Source: Zygnema cylindricum
Lineage: Eukaryota; Streptophyta; Zygnematophyceae; Zygnematales; Zygnemataceae
Assembly: GCA_037447655.1 (NCBI GenBank)
Contig: JBBHKE010001973.1
Span: 151,905-215,904 of the forward strand
Direction of reading: 5' to 3'
Length of the DNA: 64,000 nt
Shown here: positions 52,321-63,922 of the stretch, one piece after another
Position numbering within the stretch: position 1 is the first letter of the stretch
Layout of the letters: each line of letters starts with the position of its first letter
Translations under genes and position numbers: made by a program
Notes under the pieces: generated by a model
Seen by the model: only the letters and a program-made list of their open reading frames with translations
What the model was told of the DNA's origin: nothing
Database searches by the model: none

Positions 52321-53189
52321 TCGTAATTTGAGTGTTGGCGTCACGTACGATGTTTCGTACATGGTAGGCACTGTACTATCGCATTGTACATGGTATTGTA
52401 CCATATTGTACCGGAAATTGTTAACAATTGGTTTGAAAAACGTAACAACTTAGGAAAACTTATGAAAAAAGGAGAAATGATTAACGTTTTACATAACGGC
52501 CGACACTATTAAACGTCGCGACAGTTAAATTTTAATCGGTCCGCATAAATAAATCATTGTATACAATTTATAAACCCAATACAAAATAATAATTAAATAT
52601 GTAACGCGAAAATAAATTGCAATGACAGAAACAAATGAGGCATGAATTTAAATTGCACTGTACAAATCCGCTAATAAATATAGTTGAATCAACACTTTGT
52701 CAATGATAGCCCACAGTCAATTGAAACAAAAGAAATGTATGATAAATAAAAACCATCTAGGGGCATAATCATCCATTGGAAGGACACGAAGAAATGAAAC
52801 GACAGACTAAACTATATCATGCTGATAGAAGTTAACATCTAATAGATATATTTCATGAAAAAGACAAAATTTACGCTAAATACTAGTAAGTTACGGGTTT
52901 ATTAATTATCAAGTATCAAAATCCATGGCGGAAAGGTTCATGTATGTAGAAGAAGATGTCGAAGCCAAGTGGATGATTTAACTTGCGTTTCGTACATGGT
53001 TTTTGTTTATTTTATATTGAGGTGTTGCATATATATATTTTTTTCTTTTTTTTATCAATACATAATATTACAAAAGAAAAAAAAAAGACAAACAAAATAA
53101 ATAACCACATTACAACCTTGATCACATAACAAAAACAAAAGAAACAAATGTAAACATAACAAAGAAAATAATAAGAAAAAAAATCCATC
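52321..53189. other. AT-rich intergenic DNA
   Basis: No gene, RNA or transposon end was recognised. Confidence 0.4.
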
Positions 53190-53375
53190 TGGCTTAACTA
53201 GGATTGAACCAACTTAGTTCAAAGACCGAGATGGTTAGAACAACATCATTATCAGCTCGATTGCTGACTAACACTACAAACACGTGTTTTTTTATATATT
53301 TTTTGATAGATATAATATGTTGATTACTTTAAGTACTTTATTTGTTTTCCATCGAGCAACTTAGTAGAAGACCGA
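53190..53375. repeat. Satellite-like unit left of the copia composite
   Basis: The unit 'gaaccaacttagttcaaagaccg...ttatcagctcgattgctgac...cattacaaacac'-like text matches three units at 62205-62600 on the other side of the copia composite. The copia insertion therefore lies inside a tandem repeat of roughly 160 bp. Confidence 0.65.
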
Positions 53376-54392
53376 TGCAACTCTGAGACCTCCATAGGAC
53401 CTCAAAGTAGGCAGCTCACACGAAGCCTCTAGGATAACGCTGACCCCTTTGTCTTTCAGCACGAATAACTGCCACATTAGCAAACAAAAACTCTGACCAC
53501 GTTCACCTCTGTGAAAGCAAGACTCCCCTGAGTCTATAGCAAAAAATATCTCTGAATTTGCTCTCCTGAGCAGTAAGTTATGGAGGGTCAAAGTTGACCT
53601 TTTGTAAAAAAGCTCTTTGGGAGAGAGGGTCCTATCTACCAATTTTTTCTAAGTCCTATCCCTCTCTAAAGCTCTATCTACTAATGTACGACACCAATCA
53701 AATTACACTGCCGTACACAAAAGTACAGCAACCGGTGTACTTTATGTATGGATATTGTACGACATGGCCTAATTATCGACACATGTCATATCCGGATCCA
53801 GTCCTGTAATCCCCGGAGATGCCGCGATCCAACGTAATCGTGCCACGTGTCATCCGATGTGGCGTTGACCACAAACTGTTGAGAATATCTCCCGCGATCT
53901 CGACTTTCTTTTCGGCCGTCTTATTGAATGCAGATTTTAATCGTAACCGTCATAAATGCCTGTGCGGTATTTATTTTGTAAAAAAACAAAATGCGCGGTA
54001 CTCATTTCTTATCCATACCGTAATCCGTACTTTTACATAACTGGATCTATGTAGCGTAAACATCCACCGTTAAATGAATTTTCCTACGTGGCAACATTTA
54101 AATAAATATCAAACCCTCTACTACGTATCATTCTGTCTAGACTTAACGAATAAGTCTACCGACTACCGACTTTCTGACCGTCGGCAAGTCCCTAGATCAA
54201 ATCCTAGTTCCGACATAGTCTTTTTAGCAAATAAACCTTCCTATATGTAAATCAACTAATCTATTTCCCGTAAACCTCTGGATAGCCTAGGTAGCCATGG
54301 CTCTAGCTTCCTCTCCAACTTCTCAGTGACTACAACAAGTGTGGGAGTTGGAGAGAGAGGTTAGAGGCAGACTGCCTCGGCTTCTTTCTATT
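53376..54392 (-). repeat. Copia LTR1, outer, truncated at its inner end
   Basis: It matches LTR3 from its outer end to 'cctcggcttctttct' at 54392, then breaks directly into plus-strand gag sequence. From 53648 to 54392 it is nearly identical to 55988-56732 in LTR2, so those two separated recently. Confidence 0.8.
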
Positions 54393-55693
54393 TTGCATTT
54401 CATTATAAGGCACCTCACTCAAGCTTTGGCAACCTCTCATCTTCACATCTTCAAGACCGAGGAGTTGTGGATGACTTTAGTGGAAATCTATAGAGCTGGT
54501 ACCATTCAGGAGCTCTAACTAGTGGAGCAAAGGTGGGGGAGTTATACTTACAAATGAGGGAAGATGTTAGATTACTATAATGATCTCTCTTGCCTTTATA
54601 TGGAGATGGAGAGTGCCGGATGGACATGCACAATGAAGATGAAAGTCAACACTCTCATCATGAAGTTGCTCGAGGAGTATGAAAACATAGTGTACCGAGT
54701 GCAAGAAATGGATGATAGTTATTGGAAGTGGAACACCGTGGTCTGAATGATACTCGTGCAGGAGAATACCATCGAGATCCGCAGAGGAGGAAAGAGCGTT
54801 CAAGCTCTAGCTGCTGGAACAGACCGGTGGAGGAAGGATCCGAAGAAGCCGTACAATAGCTTCAAAGGGGATCAATTAGAGAACCCAGGCCTCCAAAGGG
54901 TCTTTGCCATTTTTGTAAAAAGCCAAGACACTTCATAGCTGAATGCATCAAGCTGTGAAGCTGATGCTCCAAGAAAACCGTGGAGGGGGTTCTTCCGGAG
55001 GGAAGAAGAAAACACTTGTGGTCACACGAGTGAACGGAGAGACCGAGGAGGACGAGTTTTTTGAGGAAGAGGATGGGGAGCTTTTCCTTGACGAGAATTT
55101 GGAGGAGAAGGAGATTCCTCGAAAACAGAAGTGTGCTCTTGGAGCCAATTGGGAAGATCCAAAGGAATGATGGATCATCGATTCAGGTGCATCTATGCAT
55201 ATGTGCCGTGACAGGCACCTCTTCACTAAGCTAAGAAATCTCTCTTCTGTAGAAATAGAGTATGGGGATGGGGGAGTAGTTACCACAGATCTAGTGGGCT
55301 CGATAGATGTGAAAGTTTTTGTGGAGGGTAAGACTTCTATACTCACATTATCAGATGTGCTATACTTTCCTCAACTGAGTAAAAATCTTGTGTCTACTTC
55401 TGTATTAGATGACAAGGATTTTGATACCTTCACTGGAGAGGGAGTCTTTACAGCTAAGTACGGAGATGAAGTCTACTTCACAGCAGATAAGGGTAGCGAA
55501 GGAATGTTTAGGCTTAACTTGAGTAATGAAAAGAAGAGTGCTTACTATGATGGTGTCCCGAGCTTGATGATCTGGCATAAGCGGTTGGGGCATTTGCATT
55601 TTGATAGGCTGAGGGAAATGAAGAAGCGGGGTGTGGTAGAAGGCATTCAGTTTGGGGATAATGAAATGATAGAAGATTGTAGTGGTTGTGCCC
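54393..55693 (+). pseudogene. Inverted copia gag-protease fragment, plus strand
   Basis: From its first bases it reads gag (HFIIRHLTQALATSHLHIFK...ELWMTLVEIYRAGTI). It continues through frames at 54564-54746, 54747-54938, 54943-55170 and 55195-55704. A cysteine-rich knuckle is decayed near 54905. The protease start is at 'IDSGASMHMCRD' (about 55180-55210), followed by the GAG-pre-integrase segment IWHKRLGHLHFDRLREMKKR. It stops at DCSGC, where LTR2 begins. The fragment is homologous to, and inverted relative to, the gag-protease at 59398-61135. In-frame stops (for example the TGA before 55171) make it non-functional. Confidence 0.75.
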
Positions 55694-56782
55694 TGAAACT
55701 ATGAGACCTCCATTGGCCCTCAGAGTATGCAGATCCAAAAGAAGCTAATTTAGATAGTGCCGACTCCAAGTTAATATAAACCCAAATGACTGACCCCTTG
55801 ACAGTCACAATCCCAATATAGATTCACCCCTGTGAAATAACACTTTCTGTGAGCTCAGTTCCACCACAGAATGCAAAGTTAGAATATGAGATTTGGACAC
55901 ATTCACCCACTTTAACTTTCCCGTATAAATGCAGCCACCCTGGCAGACAAAAACTCTGACCGACTACACCCCTGTATAGTCTAGACTTTTTCTAAGTCCT
56001 ATCCCTCTCTAAAGCTCTATCTACTAATGTACGACACCAATCAAATTACACTGCCGTACACAAAAGTACAGCAACCGGTGTACTTTATGTATGGATATTG
56101 TACGACATGGCCTAATTATCGACACATGTCATATCCGGATCCAGTCCCGTAATCCCCGGAGATGCCGCGATCCAACGTAATCGTGCCACGTGTCATCCGA
56201 TGTGGCGTTGACCACAAACTGTTGAGAATATCTCCCGCGATCTCGACTTTCTTTTCGGCCGTCTTATTGAATGCAGATTTCAATCGTAACCGTCATAAAT
56301 GCCTGTGCGGTATTTATTTTGTAAAAAAACAAAATGCGCGGTACTCATTTCTTATCCATACCGTAATCCGTACTTTTACATAACTGGATCTATGTAGCGT
56401 AAACATCCACCGTTAAATGAATTTTCCTACGTGGCAACATTTAATTAAATATCAAACCCTCTACTACGTATCATTCTGTCTAGACTTAACGAATAAGTCT
56501 ACCGACTACCGACTTTCTGACCGTCGGCAAGTCCCTAGATCAAATCCTAGTTCCGACATAGTCTTTTTAGCAAATAAACCTTCCTATATGTAAATCAACT
56601 AATCTATTTCCCGTAAACCTCTGGATAGCCTAGGTAGCCATGGCTCTAGCTTCCTCTCCAACTTCTCAGTGACTACAACAAGTGTGGGAGTTGGAGAGAG
56701 AAGTTAGAGGCAGACTACCTCGGCTTCTTTCTGTATTCCAATTTTGACCTAGAAAATATTAAAAGAACCATCAATTTCTACA
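55694..56782 (-). repeat. Copia LTR2, chimeric
   Basis: From 55988 to 56782 it matches LTR1 and LTR3 closely. The first 290 bases (55694-55987) are only distantly related (tgagacctccattggccctc) and look like the U5 part of a different subfamily. It directly adjoins a purine-rich tract (minus strand) and the minus-strand internal region. Confidence 0.75.
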
Positions 56783-56926
56783 CTCCCCTTATTTTTTAGT
56801 CAATCTTTAATTTTAGACCACACTTCTCCTTGCAGAAAATTAGTTTAGAGGAAGGCACAGGTTTGGTCATCATATCTGCTACCATCTCACTATCTGGTCG
56901 GTACTCTAAACTGATTATTTTGTTTT

Positions 56927-57997
56927 CTACTTTCTTTCTAACAAAGCTGAGTCTAATGTCCATGTGCTTAGCTTTAAAATGATGTTTAGGATTGGTAGAA
57001 ATAGCGATTGCTGCCTGATTATCACAAAAAAATTATGCACACCACTCTTAAGGTGACTAAGCTCACCAAGCAAAGCCTTGACCCACATCAATTCCTTTAC
57101 AGAAGAGTATGAGGCCATATACTTAGCCTCTATGGTGGACTGAACAATAACATTTTGATGTTTGCTACTCCAACAGCAAGCCCCATCACCCAGATATAAT
57201 ACATATCTAGAAGTATATCTCCTCATCAAAGCATCACCATAACTGGCATCACTCCAAATAGTGATGTTAGTACTTTCCCCACCCAAATGCAACCATAGAT
57301 CTTTAGTTCCTATCAAATATCTAAGAACTCTCTGAGCTGCCTCCGAATCCTTCTTAGTGGGAGCATTTAGACTTCTATTCAGCACTCCTACAGCTGCAGC
57401 CAAATCCGGCCAGGTACAATTCATCAAATAGATTAGGCTTCCCACTACTTGCCTGTAACGAATAGTCTGCATGAACTTTTGTTCTTGAGGACTTAATTCC
57501 TCGTCTAAGACTATGACTCCTTCTTCCTCACTCCCCTCACTTGCTTTCTTTAACTCTATTAGTGTTGTATAACTATTAGTTTTATCCTTCTGAATTTTTT
57601 CCAGCATGTTCCGTATTGCTTCCTTTTGAGTCAATCTTATAATCTTTCTTTTTCGGTCTCTCTCTACTTGAATTCCCAAAATATATTTTGCTTCCCCCAT
57701 ATCCTTCATTTCAAATCTCCCCTTAAGATCGGTTTTCAGTTTATTAATTTTTTCCATTGATTTACTTAAAACAAGAAAATCATCAACATAAATTGCAATA
57801 AATATAAAACCTTCCTCATCTTCGAAAACATAGATTGAGTGATCTGAGCTGATCCAAATATATCCCAGACCGGTAAGAAACTCATCAAGCTTCTTATTCC
57901 ACTGTCGAGGCGCCTGTTTCAAACCATAAATAGATTTAATCAGCCGGCATACCTTACTCTCCTCTCCTTCCTCCACAAACCCTTCAAGTTGTCGCAT
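56927..57997 (-). pseudogene. pol: Copia reverse transcriptase (C-terminal part) and RNase H
   Basis: The 356-codon minus-strand frame has SIYGLKQAPRQWNKKLDEFL, the catalytic YVDDFLVLSKS, GSLIYLMNCTWPDLAAAVG, and the copia RNase H start IWSDASYGDA with STIEAKYMA further on. The last 30 residues diverge after a frameshift. Sequence upstream (57998-58082) continues the domain in another frame (VHQMDIK...FLHGE followed by TAG), so the polymerase is interrupted. It would copy the element RNA into DNA if intact. Confidence 0.85.
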
Positions 57998-58082
57998 GAA
58001 GATCTCCTCTTCCTATTCTCCATGCAAAAAGGCTATCTTGATGTCCATCTGGTGCACCTCCATGTCTTCTGTTGCTGCCAGA

Positions 58083-58580
58083 CTAAAAAGTATGCATACG
58101 GAGGGAAAATCTGACGACCGTGGCAAAAGTTTCCTCGTAGTCGATTCCTTCTTTATGTGTAAATCCTTTTGCCACTAATCGGGCTTTGTTACGCTCAATG
58201 GTGTTATCTGGGTTCAGTTTTATTTTGAAAACCCACTTACAACCGATTGGTTTTCGGTTAGGTGGACAATCCAGAAGCCCCCAAGTATCGACTACCATTA
58301 TTGAGGCCATCTCGTTATTGATGGCTGACTTCCACTGGTTCCTTTCTACACAAGTAATCGCCTCTCCATAAGTTTTAGGTTCATCTTGATGAGATAGTTT
58401 TGTTACCTTGTAATTAACCTGTTTTTCTTGCAATCTTTTGCTACTTCTCCTTCCCACCTGAAAATGTGTGGCCGGAATAGATGGTTTTTGTGGGTTCTTT
58501 CGAACAATCTCGGCTTCTACCCTATCCCTTGATTCCGAATCAATTTCCACCACGTCTTTCGGTTCGGGTAGAGTTGTCAC
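58083..58580 (-). pseudogene. pol: Copia reverse transcriptase, N-terminal part
   Basis: The frame contains QWKSAINNEMASIMVVDTWG, KPIGCKWVFKIKLNPD and KARLVAKGFTHKEGIDYEET, the standard opening of copia polymerases. It breaks at 58083 by frameshift just before the conserved MDIKTAFL region. The leading segment (MTTLPEPKDVVEIDSESR) is the integrase-polymerase linker. Confidence 0.85.
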
Positions 58581-58689
58581 CGGAGTTTTCGCAGCCGAGT
58601 TCTTTTCGGTCTGATTTGTACCTGCAAGATTGTCATCTTCTCTAAAACCTGGATAGTTAGGAAGTTCTAAGTCATCGGAATTTTCTGAC

Positions 58690-59385
58690 TTAAAATCTGA
58701 TTTTTACTGTCTTTGTATATTTGAAGGGATCCACAGAGTTTCTTTCATCCATAACTACTAGATGCTTTACTAAGATTATATCTTCCCTTTTTAGATCATA
58801 GACTCTATATCCTTTCACATCCTCTTCATATCCTAATAAGTATCCCGATTTTCCTTTAGGATCTAGCTTCCAATTAGACCGATCTGTATCTAGACTGAAT
58901 ACTTGACTGCCGGAAACCTTTAAGTGAGATATGTCTGGTTTCAAACCGGTCCATCTCTCATAAGGTGTTTGATCTTTTATAGCTGAGGTAAGAACTCTAT
59001 TTTTGAGGTAATCAATAGAGTTCATTGCTTTTGCCCAAAACCTTTTTCTTATCTTCTTATCCGACAACATACTTTTAGCACTATCACTTAGTGTCCTATT
59101 TAATCGTTCAGCTACCCCATTCTGTTCCGGGTTTTCTGGAACTGTCTTTTGGTGTTGAACTCCATCTTCCCTCAGAAAATCCTCAAACTGGTTAGAAGTA
59201 TACTCTCCACCATTGTCAATCCTTACTCTCTTGATTGAAGTTTCATGGAGTTTTTTGCTCCATGCTTTATATTGTCTAAAACAATCCTGAGTTTCTGACT
59301 TGTTTTTCAAAAAATACACTCTGGAATAACGAGACCAATCATTAGTGATAGTCATCATAAATCTCTTCCCCCCCGGTGAGGGCAC
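58690..59385 (-). pseudogene. pol: Copia integrase core and C-terminal region
   Basis: TITNDWSRYSRVYFLKNKSE holds the first Asp. RIDNGGEYTSNQFEDF holds the second. PEQNGVAERLNRTLSDSAKS holds the Glu. TPYERWTGLKPDISHLKVSG and GYLLGYEEDVKGYRVYDLK are the usual copia sequences after the core. An in-frame TAG at 59398 (minus strand) separates it from the upstream frame; the expected residue there is Trp in most copia proteins, so this is a point mutation. Confidence 0.88.
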
Positions 59386-59397
59386 TTTGGCCGGTCC

Positions 59398-60483
59398 CTA
59401 AATATTTGTGTGTCCTAAATATATAATTTTTTCTCCCCTATAGGTGGTTGTTTTGGGAAAGGGCAATCTGTGTGCTTTACCTTCAGCACATCCACTAGAA
59501 TCACTTAGATTCTCACTCTCACTAAACTGAATTCCTTCCACCTCTCCCATCTTTTTCATCTCTGTTAGCTTATCTAGATTCACATGCCCAAGCCTGTTAT
59601 GCCACATCATTATATCATGAACATCAGCATAATAAAGTTTCTTGTTTTCATTGATGAAAATTAGCCTAAACATCCCTTGGCTACATTTTTTAGCAGTGAA
59701 ATAAACTTCCTCCTCAAAACTAGTAGAAAAGACTCCTTTCCTAGTGCTATTATCAAAACCCTTATCATCTAATACAAACGTAGAGATGAGGTTTTTGTTC
59801 AGCTCCGAAATAAACAATACATCGGAGAATGTAACTATGGATGTCTTTCCTTCTACCAACACTTTCAGATCTACCGATCCTACAAGAGTAGTATTGACTA
59901 TCCTCCCATCCTCGTACTCTATCTCTACGATAGGAATCTTTCTTATCTTAGTGAATAGGTGTTTATCCTTACACATGTGCATGGAGTCACCTGAATCTAG
60001 AATCCTGCCTGCTTCACCTTTCAACCCACCGTAAGCACATTTCTGATTTCGTGGAATTTCTACCTCGTTTTTCGCCTCGAATTCCTCATCCAATAGAAGC
60101 TCATCGTCCTCGTCCTTGGATTCGGCTTCATGTACCTGTGTCACAAGGGCCTTTTTGTTTCCTCTCGGGGTTCCACTGGTCTGTCCCTCCTTTAATCGAA
60201 GCTCGGTTAGCTTAGTGCACTCTGCCATATAGTGCCCTGGTTTTTTACAAAAATGACATAAACCTTTGGGAGCCCTTGGTCCGAACTCGTCGGTCTGATT
60301 TTTCTGCTCCCTCCCCCCATAGTTTCCGACCGGTTTTTGAGAATCCTTGTTCATCCAGTCGGTCGCAGCTGCCAAGGCTTGCCCACTCTTTCCTCCCCTT
60401 CGGATCTTAATTGTATTCTCCCGAACGAGAATCATTCCTACCACTGAGTTCCATATCCACCTTGAGTCTTGCAAGTCCTTCAC
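59398..60483 (-). pseudogene. Copia gag C-terminus, protease and pre-integrase
   Basis: The 361-codon frame has a zinc knuckle CHFCKKPGHYMAEC (C-x2-C-x4-H-x4-C), an acidic linker, the protease active site ILDSGDSMHMCKD, and the pre-integrase segment MWHNRLGHVNLDKLTEMKK. The usual protease motif is DSGAS; here the Ala is Asp, which would probably impair it. The frame ends at the TAG before the integrase. It is the sense-strand counterpart of the inverted fragment at 54393-55693. Confidence 0.85.
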
Positions 60484-61135
60484 ATGGTTGACTATGTTCT
60501 CGAACTCATCGGGTTACTTCATCAGTAGACAGTTAACCTTTTCTTTTTCACTATAATCTTTTCCAGCACTCTTTAGCTTAATGAAAAGTGTAGCAAGCTC
60601 ATTGCAAAAATCCAACATCTTCCCCCTTTTGTATACATACTGCTTAACTTTTGATCAACCTATTGTTGTTGCTGAATCGTACCACTTTGATAAATCTCTA
60701 TGAGGGCCATCCAAAGATTGGATGCCCTTTCTATCTGCAAATGAGGACATGCAAGTCCATGAGTAAGATGGCGGAGGATGAAGTGCTTTGCCGCCATATT
60801 GTTGAAGTCCTAAGTATCAGTATCATTCTCCTCGTTCCTCAGAATTGGTGACATAAATGCCGAACCAGTTGCTATTCGTGTGGTCGTCTCCTTCTCCTTT
60901 CCTTTGTCCACCACCTCTCTTTTCGTTTTTCTCCTCCATTGAAGATGGATCTGCATCTCAAGTGAATCTGCCTCTTGTGGACCCTGGAGGTATCCCAAGA
61001 CTGGATGGACGCCTCACGCGTCCATTCATTATTCCTCCAAACCGTTTCTCACTTAGAGCTCCTGTCATCATACTTTCCCAGTATATGAAGCTAACTCCAT
61101 CAAATATGGGCACCCTAGATGGTGGGCCCATAACA
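60484..61135 (-). pseudogene. gag: Copia gag N-terminal region, broken
   Basis: Right after LTR3, on the minus strand, a frame reads MGPPSRVPIFDGVSFIYWES, the typical FDG...W opening of copia gag. It is shifted at about 60980 (continuing GYLQGPQEADSLEMQIHLQW) and interrupted again before HFILRHLTHGLACPHLQIER and LWMALIEIYQSGTI. Several stops make it non-coding today. Confidence 0.7.
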
Positions 61136-62204
61136 TGCACCTCTGAGACCTCCATAGGACCTCATAGTAGGCAGCTCATATGAAGCCTCTAGGATAACCC
61201 TGACCCCTTTGTCTTTCAACACGAATTACTGCCACCCTCGCAAAAAAAAACTACTCTGACCACCTTCACCTTTGTGAAGGCAAGACTCTCTTGAGTCGAT
61301 AGCAAAAAGAATATCTGAATTTGCTCACTTGAGCAGTAAGTTATGGAGGGTCAAAGTTCACCTTTTGTACAAAAGCTCTTTGGGAGAGAGGGTCCTATCT
61401 ACCAATTTTTTCTAAGTCCCATCCCTCTCTAAAACTCTATATACTGATGTACGGCCCCAATCATATTACATTGCCGCACACAAAAGTACAACTGCCGGTG
61501 TACTTTATGTACGGATATTGTATGACATGGCCTAATTATCGACACATGTCATATCCGGATTCGGTCCCGTAATCCATGGAGATGCCGCAATCCAACGTAA
61601 TTGTGCCACGTGTCATTTGATGTGGCGATGACCACAAACCGCCGAGAATCTCTTCCGCGATCTCGGCTTTTTTTTCGGCCGTCCGATTGAATACAGATTT
61701 TAATCGTAGCCATCATAAATGCTTGTGCGGTATTTGTTTTGTAAAAGAAACAAAATGTGCGGTACTCGTTTCTTATTTATACCGTAATCCGTACTTTTAC
61801 ATAACTAGATCTATGTTGCCGTAAACATCCGACGTTAAATGAATTTTCCTACGTGGCAACATTTAAATAAATATCAAACCCTCTAGTACGTATCATTCTG
61901 TCTAGACTTAACGGATACGTCTACCGGCTACCGGCCTTCTGATCGTTGGCAGGTTCGAAGATCAAATCCTGGTTTCGACATACTCTTTTTAGCAAATAAA
62001 CCTACCTATCTGTAAATCAACTAATCTATTTCCCGTAAACCTCTGCATAGCCTAGGTAGCCATGGCTCTAGGTTCCTCTCCAACTTCTCAGTGACCGCAA
62101 CAAGTGTGGGAGTTTGAGAGAGAAGTTAGAGGCAGACTGCCTCGGCTTCTTTCTGTATTCCAATTTAGACCTAGAAAATAATAAAAGAACCATCGATTTC
62201 TACA
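61136..62204 (-). repeat. Copia LTR3 (5' LTR of the minus-strand element)
   Basis: It runs from TGCACCTCTGAGACC to TTTCTACA on the plus strand. The gag start lies directly next to its left end on the minus strand, which makes it the 5' LTR. A tRNA B-box-like word (gatcaaatcctgg) lies near 61952. Confidence 0.82.
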
Positions 62205-62640
62205 ACCGAGTTGGTTGCATAAACATCATTATCAACTCAAAGGCTGACTATTATTACAATCACTTAATATTTATTAATTTTCATTGTTTATTATAGTAGA
62301 TTGATTACTTTGAGTACTTTATTTTTTTTTCTTTTTTCGTGATCAACCAACTTAGTTGTAAGACTTAGAAGGTTGCATAAACATCAATATCAGCTTGGAG
62401 GTTGACCAACATTACAAACACTTGTCTTCATTTATAATATTTGTTTGTTAGATTACATTGTTACTTTGATTTTGTTTTTATTGTTTATTTGATCAACGAA
62501 CTTAGTCTAAAGACCAAGAAAGTTGCTGAACATCATTATCAGCTCAAAGGCTGACCATCATTACAAACATTGGTTTTTTTTTGTAAATACAATATAAATA
62601 CTTTGAATACTTTGTTTGGGTGATACTTTGATTACTTTGT
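62205..62640. repeat. Satellite-like array, about three units of roughly 160 bp
   Basis: Units start near 62205, 62340 and 62490 with 'caacttagtt(g/c)taagac...ggttgcataaacatcattatcagctcaaaggctgac' type text and are separated by AT-rich DNA. The same unit lies at 53190-53375. Confidence 0.65.
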
Positions 62641-63221
62641 TTTTTTTTATCATGTTACTTGCAAGTAAGCAATTATTATTGTTAGTTATGTTTATGTGGA
62701 AAGACATGGCAAATACTTTATTTCTTATAGCCTAAAAAATTTGAATGTTTAAAAAAATAATTATAGAACACCAAATTGAGTATTAATCAAACCCTTATGA
62801 ACTGTTAAACACGTAATGATAATGTGCTAAATAAGCCCATAAAACCACTTCACACGTATCTTTGAGAATAATAATATATATTTATATATATAAATATATA
62901 ACATACATATAAATAACTATATATATAAAAAAACATAAAACAAATTTGTCGTCTTATTTATAGAAAACATTAAGACTCTAATAATATCGACGCTTATTGA
63001 AATTTGACTCTTTTAAGTCCTTTGTTTTTCATCAGATTAAGTTTAGTTGTGCTCAACATGACGAAGTAACATGTACTAGAGCGAAGGGAGGCTTCTGTGA
63101 AAAACAAAAATAATTGGCCGTGAATGTTAAATAATTAGCCGTGAAGGTTAGTTTTATGTAAAAAGGTGAGACATGAAGATGACGAAACAATAAGTGTATC
63201 ATAAAAATGACGAAACAATAC
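62641..63221. other. AT-rich DNA, probably intron of the kinase gene
   Basis: No exon with EF-hand texture was found here. A direct repeat ('atgaagatgacgaaacaataa' and 'aaaaatgacgaaacaata') lies at 63172-63221. Confidence 0.35.
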
Positions 63222-63922
63222 CCGCAGAGCAAGCTTTTTCATCTTGTTCATTCTAACAATTTGTTTCAGCCTAGTCAGGGCAGCAAAATCAAGGGGCTTA
63301 TCCAGTTCAGATCCATTAGGTTTGATCCAAAGATGGTCTGCCATAATAAACAAACAAAATATTTCCAATAAGCAAAATATATTATTCTAAATCATTTAGA
63401 AGAAATTGAAACTAAGAGTGAAGGAAATCAAAATCAAAACATTGTCAAGTATTTAAAAACCTTTGTCGTTCTGACTCCGACTCTTACAATGAAGATTTTT
63501 GATGCATAAAATTAAACAACATAAATAAATCCAGACTTATGCACCTGCGTGAAATTCAAAATATAAGCCAAAAACATGGGTAACAAAAGGGTTTTCCAAA
63601 CATGCACACATTCCAAGGACATGCCCAACAAATGATAACCGAAAGCATACAACAACTGCTATCAAAGTAATACACTCAAGGAGAACTCCAACGGTAAACT
63701 TAAAATATACGTGATGACTAACCAAACCGGATGGCTAGACAAAGTAAGAACAAAAACATATTTGCTTACTTAACACTTCATTCGTTGTTAGGCGTTGATT
63801 GGGGTATTATGTCAACATTTTTTTAACAAAATCCTTCGCTGCACTCGAAAAACTAGGCCACGGGTCACTGACAAAATCAATGTGGCCTTGAAGAACAACC
63901 TTAAAGATTGCGTCATAATTTT
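63222..63922 (-). pseudogene. CPK: Calcium-dependent protein kinase fragment, two exons
   Basis: Minus-strand exons of about 63922-63770 and 63337-63222 join in frame (GTTAA|gtaagc and gcag|ACCATC). The first reads [20 protein letters not shown] and [10 protein letters not shown], then an in-frame TAA (63809-63807) where CDPKs usually have a polar residue such as Gln, then PNQRLTTNEVL. The second reads NHLWIKPNGSELDKPLDFAA and LTRLKQIVRMNKMKKLALR, the junction (autoinhibitory) domain. Together these are the end of the kinase lobe and its calcium-controlled inhibitor. The usual HPW is HLW. EF-hand exons should follow at lower coordinates but were not found. The TAA points to a pseudogene or to a sequencing error. 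Confidence 0.72.

Larger units (their letters stand above)
53376..62204 (-). mobile_element. Rearranged copia retrotransposon composite with 5-bp target duplication
   Basis: The outer LTR starts TGCAACTCTGAGACC at 53376, and the other outer LTR ends TTTCTACA at 62204. Both flanks are accga (53371-53375, 62205-62209), and deleting the insert restores a normal satellite unit. Inside, in order, are LTR1, a plus-strand gag-protease fragment, LTR2, a minus-strand internal region (read right to left: gag, protease, integrase, RT, RNase H) and LTR3. All three LTRs face the minus direction. The plus-strand fragment is therefore inverted relative to everything else. Both coding regions have many stops and frameshifts. 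Confidence 0.8.
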
